From DATNIB01 sp035604685 (GTDB taxonomy: Bacteria > Actinomycetota > Acidimicrobiia > Acidimicrobiales > RAAP-2), in assembly GCA_035604685.1 (NCBI GenBank), contig DATNIB010000031.1, positions 1-39,107 of the forward strand: a stretch of DNA of 39,107 nt, given 5' to 3'. This document shows, piece after piece, positions 33,502 to 39,107 of the stretch. Within the stretch, counting starts at the first letter, position 1, and each line of letters starts with the position of its first letter. Below the pieces are notes generated by a model that saw nothing but the letters and a program-made list of their open reading frames with translations, did not search any database and had not been told where the DNA came from. Position numbers and translations under genes: made by a program.

Positions 33502-34436
33502 ACCGACTGGCCCGAGGCGATCTTCTCCAACTCGGCGATCCGCTCCTCGATCGGGGGGTGGGTGTCGTAGAGGCGGTGGTACCAGGCCTCGTGGTGCTGG
33601 AGCGGGTCGTCGATGCACATCGACGCGGTGACATGGTTCATCTTCTTGAACGGCTGGTCGTTCTGCTGCAACTTCCGGAGGGCGCTCAGCAGCCCGGCCG
33701 GGTTGCGGGTGAGCTCCACTCCGCTCACGTCGGCCAGTGACTCCCGGCGTCGGGAAAGGGCCAGGCGAATGAGCGGACCGAAGATGAACCCGACCACCGC
33801 CAGCAGCGCGCCGGCAACGAAGATCACGAGCATGATCTGAGCTCCGTTCCTGCCTCGCCCGGCGAAGAAGGCGGACCGCCAGAGAATGCTGGCGAGCAAT
33901 GCGGCCATCCCGATCATGGTGCCCACCACCAGCAGGAGACGGATGTCGTGGTTCTTGATGTGGCTCATCTCATGGCCGGCCACGCCCTCGAGCTCTTCAC
34001 GGTTCATGATGGCGAGCAGCCCCGTCGTGAAGGTGATCGAAGCCCTCTGCGGGCTGACCCCGGTGGCGAACGCGTTGGGTGACGGATCGTCGATCACGTA
34101 GACGGCGGGCTTGGGGATCCCGTCGCCGATGGCCAGCGCCTCCACCAAGTTGTGCAGCTGCTGGTAGCGGACCGGGTCGGCGGGCACCGCTCCCGACACC
34201 CGGAGGACCATCCGGTCCCCCGAGTTCAACGAGTACAGGATCCCGAGCATTGCCAGGATGCCGGCGATGACCATGCCGACCACGATCGGCCGCTCGCCGT
34301 AGTTGACCGGTGGGACGGGGTGATTGACGGCCTTGAAGATGGCACCGGCCGCCGCCCCGATGGCGAGCCAGATCGCAAAGAACAGGACGATGAAGATGAC
34401 GCTGCGGCGTTTGTTGCTGGCGATCTCGCTATACAC
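33498..34436 (-). CDS. htpX: M48 family zinc metalloprotease (HtpX-like)
   Basis: A 312-aa membrane protease. Two N-terminal membrane helices (about residues 12-34 and 50-70) are followed by the zinc site HEMSHIKNHD with His155, Glu156 and His159. Two further hydrophobic segments and the downstream Glu ligand in SRRRESLADVSG come next. HtpX-type proteases degrade damaged membrane proteins. The C-terminal DTHPPIEERIAELEKI is a family hallmark. The GTG at 34434-34436 is chosen because homology starts there. A TAGGAT box stands 7 nt upstream with no ribosome-binding site, so the mRNA is probably leaderless. It is convergent with lemA; the two families are also neighbours in other bacteria. Confidence 0.93.
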   Translation of the reverse strand: MYSEIASNKRRSVIFIVLFFAIWLAIGAAAGAIFKAVNHPVPPVNYGERPIVVGMVIAGILAMLGILYSLNSGDRMVLRVSGAVPADPVRYQQLHNLVEALAIGDGIPKPAVYVIDDPSPNAFATGVSPQRASITFTTGLLAIMNREELEGVAGHEMSHIKNHDIRLLLVVGTMIGMAALLASILWRSAFFAGRGRNGAQIMLVIFVAGALLAVVGFIFGPLIRLALSRRRESLADVSGVELTRNPAGLLSALRKLQQNDQPFKKMNHVTASMCIDDPLQHHEAWYHRLYDTHPPIEERIAELEKIASGQSV

Positions 34437-34443
34437 GGGCGGA

Positions 34444-34449
34444 ATCCTA
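34444..34449 (-). promoter_or_regulatory. Putative -10 box (leaderless type) of the htpX-like gene
   Basis: The reverse strand reads TAGGAT, TCCGCCC, GTG. There is no ribosome-binding site. The stretch from here to 34669 shows no recognisable gene. Confidence 0.45.
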
Positions 34450-34657
34450 CGGTACCCCGCTCCCGGGCGAAGCGTGCCCGGCCCCGGCACGACCAGCGTC
34501 GCTCCAGGGTGGTGAGCAGGGTTCCGGAGGTGACCGAAGTCCCGTAGCGCAATCGATCCACCCCTACGCCCATCGGCAGGGGTTCGGGTCGTCACTGGAG
34601 GCAGACCAGAACGGTCGCTGAAGCCGGTCAGCGTGTAAGCGGTGGCGGCGCTGGCCG

Positions 34658-34675
34658 CTTCAGTGCACTTCAGTG
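34658..34675. repeat. Direct repeat of CTTCAGTG at the end of the LLM gene
   Basis: CTTCAGTG occurs at 34658-34665 and again at 34668-34675, the second copy covering the stop codon of the leftward LLM oxidoreductase gene. It may be trivial. Confidence 0.3.
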
Positions 34676-35506
34676 AGAGGCGAGCTCGGCCAGCAACGCC
34701 CTGGTGCGTCGACGCGAGGCCGAGTGATCGCCTCCTACCGCGAACGGCGCAGCCCACACGTCCGTGGCGCCCGCGGCGAACAGGGCCTCCACCTGGCGGC
34801 TCACCTCGGCCTCGTTGCCGACGAGCGCCGCCTCGGCCGGCGAGCTAATCCCTCCGTGCGCCAGGATCCGCTGGTAGTTGGGCAAGCTCCCATAGACGGT
34901 GAACTGCTCAGCGGCGGCCGCTCGCGCCTCGTCAGCGTCGTCGTGAACGGCCACGGGCAGTCCGGCCACGATCCGGGGCGCGGGGCGGCCGGCGGCGGCT
35001 CTCGTGATGCGGGGCGCAACGTGCGATTCGATGGCCCGTGCGTTCGCCATCCAGAGAATGGTGCCATCGGCCCTTTCACCGGCCACCCGCAGCAGTCTGG
35101 GCCCGAGAGCAGCGAGGAGCAACGGGATCTCTCCACCGAGCAGTTCGGCGAGCTCAGCAATGTACTTCTCGGTGTGCTGGCCCACCCCTTCGTAGGAGAA
35201 ACCGAGGCGTTCAACGACCATCTGGTGTGACGGGCCAATGCCGAGTGTCACGGACCGGCCGATCGCGGCGGCCACCGCCTTGATCCGGTTGGCCTGCAGG
35301 ATCGGGTGACAGGTGTAGGTCTGCAGCACGGAAGTCCCCAGCTCGATCCGGGCGGTCGCCCTGCCGGCCAGAGCCATCTGGATCAGCGGATCGCCACCGA
35401 TCGCGCCCGGGTACCAGAGGCTGCTGAAGCCGGCCGCCTCGGCCTCCGTCGCCTGCTCGATCGCACGCTCCGCGGTGCCTGCTCCTGCACTCAGTCCGAT
35501 CTGCAT
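34670..35506 (-). CDS. LLM class (F420-dependent type) oxidoreductase
   Basis: A 278-aa luciferase-like TIM-barrel enzyme. It starts MQIGLSAGAGTAERAIEQA, then AGFSSLWYPG, IELGTSVLQTYTCHPILQANR, SVTLGIGPSHQ, the loop with Tyr-Glu-Gly, and PLLLAALGPRLLRVAGERADGTILWM. These fit actinobacterial F420-using members, but FMN cannot be excluded from sequence. The segment between the HTEKYIAELAELL helix and the PLLLAALG strand is only a few residues, seemingly shorter than in relatives, where a hydrophobic excursion is usual. The ATG at 35504-35506 has no Shine-Dalgarno sequence, and a TACGCT box lies 8 nt upstream, again a leaderless pattern. Confidence 0.87.
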   Translation of the reverse strand: MQIGLSAGAGTAERAIEQATEAEAAGFSSLWYPGAIGGDPLIQMALAGRATARIELGTSVLQTYTCHPILQANRIKAVAAAIGRSVTLGIGPSHQMVVERLGFSYEGVGQHTEKYIAELAELLGGEIPLLLAALGPRLLRVAGERADGTILWMANARAIESHVAPRITRAAAGRPAPRIVAGLPVAVHDDADEARAAAAEQFTVYGSLPNYQRILAHGGISSPAEAALVGNEAEVSRQVEALFAAGATDVWAAPFAVGGDHSASRRRTRALLAELASH

Positions 35507-35514
35507 GGAGCTGC

Positions 35515-35520
35515 AGCGTA
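35515..35520 (-). promoter_or_regulatory. Putative -10 box (leaderless type) of the LLM gene
   Basis: The reverse strand reads TACGCT, then 8 nt, then the ATG. Confidence 0.4.
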
Positions 35521-35601
35521 CCGTCCGACGATCCCGTTCGTCGCGGTGTTCCGATAAGCCGTCTGTCGGTGGTGTCCACCTCCCACGATCCTCGAGAATT
35601 T

Positions 35602-35757
35602 GGGTCTGCGCTCGACAAGCAGCCACCCGCCGCGTCGATCACCACCTTGCAGTTCCAGTTCGACACCTTCCGCCACTACGACAACGCCTTTCGTCCGCAC
35701 CGAGCCCTTGAGAGCCGGCCACGTTCTCTGCCTACAGGTTGGGGGATGACCATATGA
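35602..35757 (+). pseudogene. Remnant of an IS481-like transposase (C-terminal fragment)
   Basis: About 50 codons read LDKQPPAASITTLQFQFDTF, then RHYDNAFRPHRALESR, and stop at 35755-35757. This matches the end of the DDE integrase core of IS481/IS3-type transposases, where (R/Q)PPA, a helix with LQ..LD.FR, YN and RPHRAL are conserved. The expected Tyr of YYN is Tyr-Asp-Asn here. Nothing upstream of 35600 continues the homology and no terminal inverted repeat was found, so this is an old fragment. The rest of the gap 35507-35932 shows no gene. Confidence 0.7.
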
Positions 35758-35932
35758 ATCAGCCGCCCGTTTGGGATGGGGTTGCATCCCGGCGGCACCG
35801 TTCAGTATCCGGCAATCCCGAGCGGTACACCCAGAGTCCCGGGCGAGGCCGAACCGGTCCGGGCTAGGGTCCGACGCGAGTCGGAAACCGTGGCCCAGCG
35901 CGCTGAGCCATCTATCACGGAGGGTCGCAACT

Positions 35933-36310
35933 GTGGGGTCTGTCGAAGACACGGTCCGGTCGTATTTCAAGAAATTCGAGGCTGGCGACGCGGCGGGAAT
36001 CGCCGAGCTGTTCTCCGAAGATGGTGTGATCATGCCCCACGAAATGACCACGATTCGCGGGCGTGCAGCAATTCATTCGACGTTCGAGTCGATCTTCGGG
36101 GCTATCAGCATGCGCTGCGAGAACTTGGCCACCGACCGGATCCTGGAGATCGGTGACGCAGCGCTTGCTGAGACACACTCGACAGAGGCTGTCACGAATC
36201 GGGCTGACAACACCACCGACACGGGCGAGTATCGGGAACTGTTCTTCTTGCGTAAGACAGCGGGTGATTGGCGAATAGTGAGTTACATGTTCAACACGCT
36301 AGGTGGTTGA
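35933..36310 (+). CDS. SnoaL-like/DUF4440-type nuclear transport factor 2 fold protein
   Basis: A 125-aa NTF2-like protein. It starts VEDTVRSYFKKFEAGDAAGIAELFSEDGVIMPHE, with the typical helix then beta strands, GRAAIHSTFESIFG and an ending LFFLRKTAGDWRIVSYMFNTLGG. Members act as small polyketide cyclases, isomerases or ligand-binding proteins; here no catalytic residue can be named. The GTG at 35933 is chosen because CGGAGGG stands about 9 nt upstream and the fold begins there. The open frame before it is not conserved. The gene stands alone and has mixed codon use (many A or T third positions), unlike the left of the window. Confidence 0.82.
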   Translation: MGSVEDTVRSYFKKFEAGDAAGIAELFSEDGVIMPHEMTTIRGRAAIHSTFESIFGAISMRCENLATDRILEIGDAALAETHSTEAVTNRADNTTDTGEYRELFFLRKTAGDWRIVSYMFNTLGG

Positions 36311-36332
36311 GCACGATTTCACGGTCGCTCAG

Positions 36333-36382
36333 GGCTCGCCTCGCGCTTGCCGACCGTATGGCTCTCTCAGCAGAGGCGAGCC
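36333..36382. terminator. 10-bp inverted repeat between convergent genes
   Basis: GGCTCGCCTC (36333-36342) and GAGGCGAGCC (36373-36382) are perfect inverted copies with a 30-nt spacer. They lie just after the SnoaL-like gene and before the 3' end of the leftward alcohol dehydrogenase gene. A two-way terminator is the simplest reading; the long spacer makes it uncertain. Confidence 0.35.
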
Positions 36383-36488
36383 GACGAAGCTCCGGTTGCT
36401 GGCGACACTCATGCCCGTGGCCGCGAGCACTATCGGTGGTCGGCTAGCCCGGCGAGACCAGACTGATGCTGGCCCCGGCTGTTATCAC

Positions 36489-37562
36489 TCACATGGTGAG
36501 CACTGCCCGGATGACCTTGCCGGTCTCGATGTCGTCGAAGGCGGTGTTGATATCCTCCAGCCGGTATCGCGCGGTGATCATGCCTTCGAGATCGAGCCGG
36601 CCAGCTCTCCACGCCCGCAGTACGCGGGGAAACTCGACGCGCGGGTCACCCGATCCGAACCAACTCCCTCGAAGCGTCTTGTCTCCGTAGGCGAACTCGT
36701 AGGCGTTGAACTCGACCGTCTGGTCCACCCGCCCAACTCCCACGATCACCGCTGTCCCACCCCGCCGGACTGCGTCGTAGGTAGCGCGGATGGTGCTCGA
36801 CGACCCGACCGCCTCGAAGCCGTAGTCGAACCCGTCCGCGTCACCCGTGATCTCCGCCTTTACTCTGGCCACGTCGGCTGGGTCTACCGCGCAGGTCGCC
36901 CCGAAGCGCTTGGCGTTCTCCCGCTTCTCGGCCACCACGTCGACGGCCACAATCTCGGCCGCCCCGGCTAGGCGGGCACCTTGGATCACGGACGTTCCTA
37001 CTCCACCGCAACCGAACACAATGACCGATGAACCCGGCGTCACTTTGCCGGCGTTGATCGCGGCTCCCACCCCGCTGGTCACTCCGCATCCCACCAGCGA
37101 CGCGACGTCCCAGGGAATGTCTCTAGGCAATTTGACCGCGGCCTGTCGGGTGAGCAGCACCTGCTCACTGAAGCTGCCGATCCCGGCGAGGGCGAACACC
37201 GATTGCCCGCCAATACGGAAGTACGGCTCGGCAAAGCTCGTCTTGACGCACAGGTGGCCATGGCCGGCAAGGCAGAACCCGCAGGTACCGCACTGGGTGA
37301 CCCCGGCGGCTATCACGTGGTCACCGACCGCCAGGTCAGTCACCCCGGACCCCACCCTGACGATCTCACCGACCCCCTCGTGACCGAGTATGCATGGCGT
37401 CGGGATACCGAAGGTCCCGCTCATAGCTGACAGGTCGGAATGGCAAATTCCGGTGGCAAGGATGGCGACACGCACCATGTCGGGCCCCGTCTCCACCAGT
37501 TCGGCGTTGTCGACGACCTCGACCTGGTGATCACCGATCTGTCGCAGGACCGCAGCACGCAT
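36489..37562 (-). CDS. Zinc-dependent alcohol dehydrogenase (class III/NDMA-type-like MDR)
   Basis: A 357-aa medium-chain dehydrogenase. The catalytic zinc ligands are Cys40 and His61 (GICHSDL, GHEGVGEIV) plus a later Cys in VGCGVTSG. The structural zinc is held by Cys91, Cys94, Cys97 and Cys105. The NAD(H) Rossmann motif is VIVFGCGGVGTSVIQGARLAG, with an Asp after the second strand (VAVDVV), indicating NAD preference. The pattern resembles class III or NDMA-dependent enzymes; the substrate is unknown. The ATG at 37560-37562 has AGGAGAG a few nt upstream; a frame extension of five codons is less likely. Codon use is moderately GC-biased. Confidence 0.92.
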   Translation of the reverse strand: MRAAVLRQIGDHQVEVVDNAELVETGPDMVRVAILATGICHSDLSAMSGTFGIPTPCILGHEGVGEIVRVGSGVTDLAVGDHVIAAGVTQCGTCGFCLAGHGHLCVKTSFAEPYFRIGGQSVFALAGIGSFSEQVLLTRQAAVKLPRDIPWDVASLVGCGVTSGVGAAINAGKVTPGSSVIVFGCGGVGTSVIQGARLAGAAEIVAVDVVAEKRENAKRFGATCAVDPADVARVKAEITGDADGFDYGFEAVGSSSTIRATYDAVRRGGTAVIVGVGRVDQTVEFNAYEFAYGDKTLRGSWFGSGDPRVEFPRVLRAWRAGRLDLEGMITARYRLEDINTAFDDIETGKVIRAVLTM

Positions 37563-37609
37563 ACGAACTCTCCTCATGAGAACGCCCTAATTCTGGCGGA
37601 GGCCGTTCG

Positions 37610-37777
37610 ATGTACCAATCCGGCGCAGATGGCCAGCGGTTCGACAGTAGTTGGTGTCTCCGCGTTTGGTTGGGGCCAGCCAAGCAGACAATCCCCGACG
37701 CAGCTGATGATGCGAGCGAAAGCTCGGAGCTGCTGCCTCGTTTAGCTAATGATTTGGCTTGGCCGCGAAATGGTTGA
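37610..37777 (+). CDS. Doubtful small ORF (55 aa) in the gap between dehydrogenase and hydrolase genes
   Basis: ATG 37610 is preceded by GGCGGAGG with 7 nt spacing. The peptide starts MYQSGADGQRFDSSW and ends LANDLAWPRNG. It resembles nothing I know and third positions are not GC-biased. The ribosome-binding site is the only support. Otherwise the gap 37578-37904 holds only the hairpin at 37866. Confidence 0.2.
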   Translation: MYQSGADGQRFDSSWCLRVWLGPAKQTIPDAADDASESSELLPRLANDLAWPRNG

Positions 37778-37865
37778 TCCAACAGGCATGTCCGTCGCGG
37801 CCGCACGGCGGCTGCTAGGTGACCGTGTCCAGAACTCACGTCTTCCCGAATCCGCGGCTGATGAA

Positions 37866-37898
37866 CCGACAGCCCCTGCCGGCGGCGGGGACTGTCGG
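37866..37898 (-). terminator. Hairpin terminator of the alpha/beta hydrolase gene
   Basis: CCGACAG pairs with CTGTCGG, and an inner CCCC pairs with GGGG with one bulged A, leaving a 10-nt loop. The structure begins 6 nt after the leftward stop codon. No T tract follows. Confidence 0.6.
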
Positions 37899-37904
37899 CC
37901 ATAT

Positions 37905-38723
37905 CTAGTTGGCCACCCGCTCTTGTAGCCGGCCCTGAAGAAAGGCGACGATCTGCTCCCAAGCGCTGGGTTCCTGCCACAAGAAGATGTGACCGCCGTC
38001 GCAGAAAATGAGCTTTGCGCCGGGAATTTGTTCCGCAAGCATCTCCTGGTTCTTCACCGAGGCCTGCTGATCGTAGAGACCACCAATCACGAGGGTCTCG
38101 GATTTGATGAACGGGAGTTGTTCCCACACGTCGTGCCCAGCGCGTGCCTCCAGTTGTCGACGAGCGCCCATCGCTCTCGTCGCATCGGCTGGCTGTGCTG
38201 CAACGGAGCCGAGCATCATCTCGAAACCAGGCGCGATCGTCCAGGGAGTCGACGAAGTGTCGTTCCGAGAATCAAGGATGGGGAGCCATCGCCGCAGTCG
38301 CTCCTCGGGGTCAAGGCCCTCAAGCTCGCGTAGATCGTGAGACGCGCCACCCTCGCCTCCGGCCGAGCTGCAGGCCAGAACGAGTCGCTTGACGCGATCG
38401 GGGTGCCGAATGGCCAAGTGCTGCGCGACCATGCCACCGAAGGACACGCCGACGACATTGCAGGCTGGCCAACCCACCACGTCGAGCAAGGCCGCTGCAT
38501 CGTCGGCATAGTCAGACATCGTGTAGTCAGCGTCCGGCTTCCCAGACTGCCCCAGTCCCCGTTGGTCATACATGAGGACCTGGAAGTGCTTGACCAGTGG
38601 GCCCTCGCCTCTTGAGGGGTTCCGTGCAAGATCGCCACCGGTTCCACTGATCAGCAGTGTGTGTTCGCCGCTGCCGTGCACCTCGTAGTAGACCTCGATG
38701 TCTCTAACTAAGGCAGTCGGCAC
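37905..38723 (-). CDS. Alpha/beta fold hydrolase
   Basis: A 272-aa cytoplasmic alpha/beta hydrolase. The oxyanion region is LLISGTGGD, the strand YDQRGLGQSGKP is typical, the nucleophile Ser94 is in GVSFGGMVA, the acid Asp in GGLYDQQAS and the His in CDGGHIFLWQEP. It resembles 3-oxoadipate enol-lactonase-like and esterase members; the substrate is unknown. The start is GTG with AAGGAGGAAAA immediately upstream, a strong ribosome-binding site. A hairpin terminates it. The next gene upstream in the same direction is an aldo-keto reductase ending about 190 nt away, so joint transcription is possible but not shown. Confidence 0.9.
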   Translation of the reverse strand: MPTALVRDIEVYYEVHGSGEHTLLISGTGGDLARNPSRGEGPLVKHFQVLMYDQRGLGQSGKPDADYTMSDYADDAAALLDVVGWPACNVVGVSFGGMVAQHLAIRHPDRVKRLVLACSSAGGEGGASHDLRELEGLDPEERLRRWLPILDSRNDTSSTPWTIAPGFEMMLGSVAAQPADATRAMGARRQLEARAGHDVWEQLPFIKSETLVIGGLYDQQASVKNQEMLAEQIPGAKLIFCDGGHIFLWQEPSAWEQIVAFLQGRLQERVAN

Positions 38724-38909
38724 TTTTCCTCCTTGACGGCGCGGATTCGTGGCACCGGGTCTTCGTTTCCTTCACCGGCTGAATCGCCTGCCGTCCCCAT
38801 CGATCCAAGCCCCCGACTCGAATGGAAAGGCTTCATCGAGATTGGACGAGCCGAACTGGCTGACGGCACTGGATTGGGCCGACGCGGCCGACCCATGACG
38901 GGGCGAGCG

Positions 38910-39107
38910 CTACCGGCTCCCCGAGCCCAGGCGGCTCTTGGCCTCTTCGTAGAGATCGGGCGGGAGGGGACCCTTCTCGGCAAAGGCCAGGTTGGAGCGG
39001 AGGTGATCCATGTTCGAGGTTCCGACAATGGTGCTCGACAGGCCCGGGTGGCTGAGAGGGAACCGCAGCACGAACTCGAGGCGGCCCATGTCCCCTAGGA
39101 GCTCCTC
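38910..39107 (-). CDS. Aldo/keto reductase, C-terminal fragment (continues beyond window)
   Basis: The last 65 codons of a protein that runs off the right edge on the reverse strand and stops at TAG 38910-38912. The sequence GRLEFVLRFPLSHPGLSSTIVGTSN followed by MDHLRSNLAFAEKGPLPPDLY is the C-terminal NADPH-binding and helix region of aldo-keto reductases (IVGTSN plus HLRSN). The catalytic tetrad would lie outside the window. The gap 38724-38909 shows no recognisable gene. Confidence 0.85.
   Translation of the reverse strand, partial: EELLGDMGRLEFVLRFPLSHPGLSSTIVGTSNMDHLRSNLAFAEKGPLPPDLYEEAKSRLGSGSR

Overview
The window is strongly GC-rich DNA, with G or C at most third codon positions, and it looks like the chromosome of a free-living actinobacterium. 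The signs are a mycothiol-dependent-type maleylpyruvate isomerase homologue, an LLM/F420-type oxidoreductase, a PNPOx-like protein, several acyl-CoA and crotonase genes, many GTG starts, and -10 boxes (TANNNT) placed 6-9 nt before start codons as in leaderless actinobacterial mRNAs. An Acidimicrobiia-like lineage would fit, but that placement is inference.

Left end (1-5.5 kb), core housekeeping: tig, clpP, clpX and folC (cut by the window edge) run leftwards as a protein-quality-control operon. A mycothiol-enzyme homologue, a 50-residue zinc-ribbon protein and tRNA-Pro(UGG) with its hairpin terminator follow.

5.7-11.7 kb: leftward genes for a gamma-carbonic-anhydrase-like hexapeptide protein, a SnoaL/PNPOx fusion and a DedA membrane protein. 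Then come a rightward FAD oxidoreductase and a secreted PHB-depolymerase/feruloyl-esterase-like hydrolase, divergent from a LacI-family regulator with a clear palindromic operator between them.

11.7-28.4 kb, acyl-CoA and small-molecule metabolism: a class III CoA-transferase (apparently frameshifted), acyl-CoA dehydrogenase and serine esterase; UppP; dienelactone hydrolase with a coupled DUF6295-like protein; two aldo-keto reductases; a carboxymuconolactone-decarboxylase-like protein; a crotonase, an isoprenylcysteine-methyltransferase-like protein and a GT39-type membrane glycosyltransferase in one tight operon; a second crotonase; a cupin with a second acyl-CoA dehydrogenase; a haloacid-dehalogenase-type HAD protein; and a NUDIX hydrolase.

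28.5-39.1 kb: a three-GAF SpoIIE-type phosphatase, a VOC protein, an ABM-like protein, a GNAT acetyltransferase preceded by a short coupled ORF, convergent lemA and htpX-like protease genes, an LLM oxidoreductase, a SnoaL-like protein, a zinc alcohol dehydrogenase, an alpha/beta hydrolase and the C-terminus of a third aldo-keto reductase. From about 35.5 kb the codon use is visibly less GC-biased, gaps are larger, and a remnant of an IS481-like transposase is present, which suggests acquired DNA.

No CRISPR array, prophage, secondary-metabolite cluster or recognisable defence system was seen. The most unusual signals are regulatory: many leaderless-type promoters, two short leader ORFs whose stop codons overlap the next start, and a local cluster of coding lesions at 12.8-13.1 kb.
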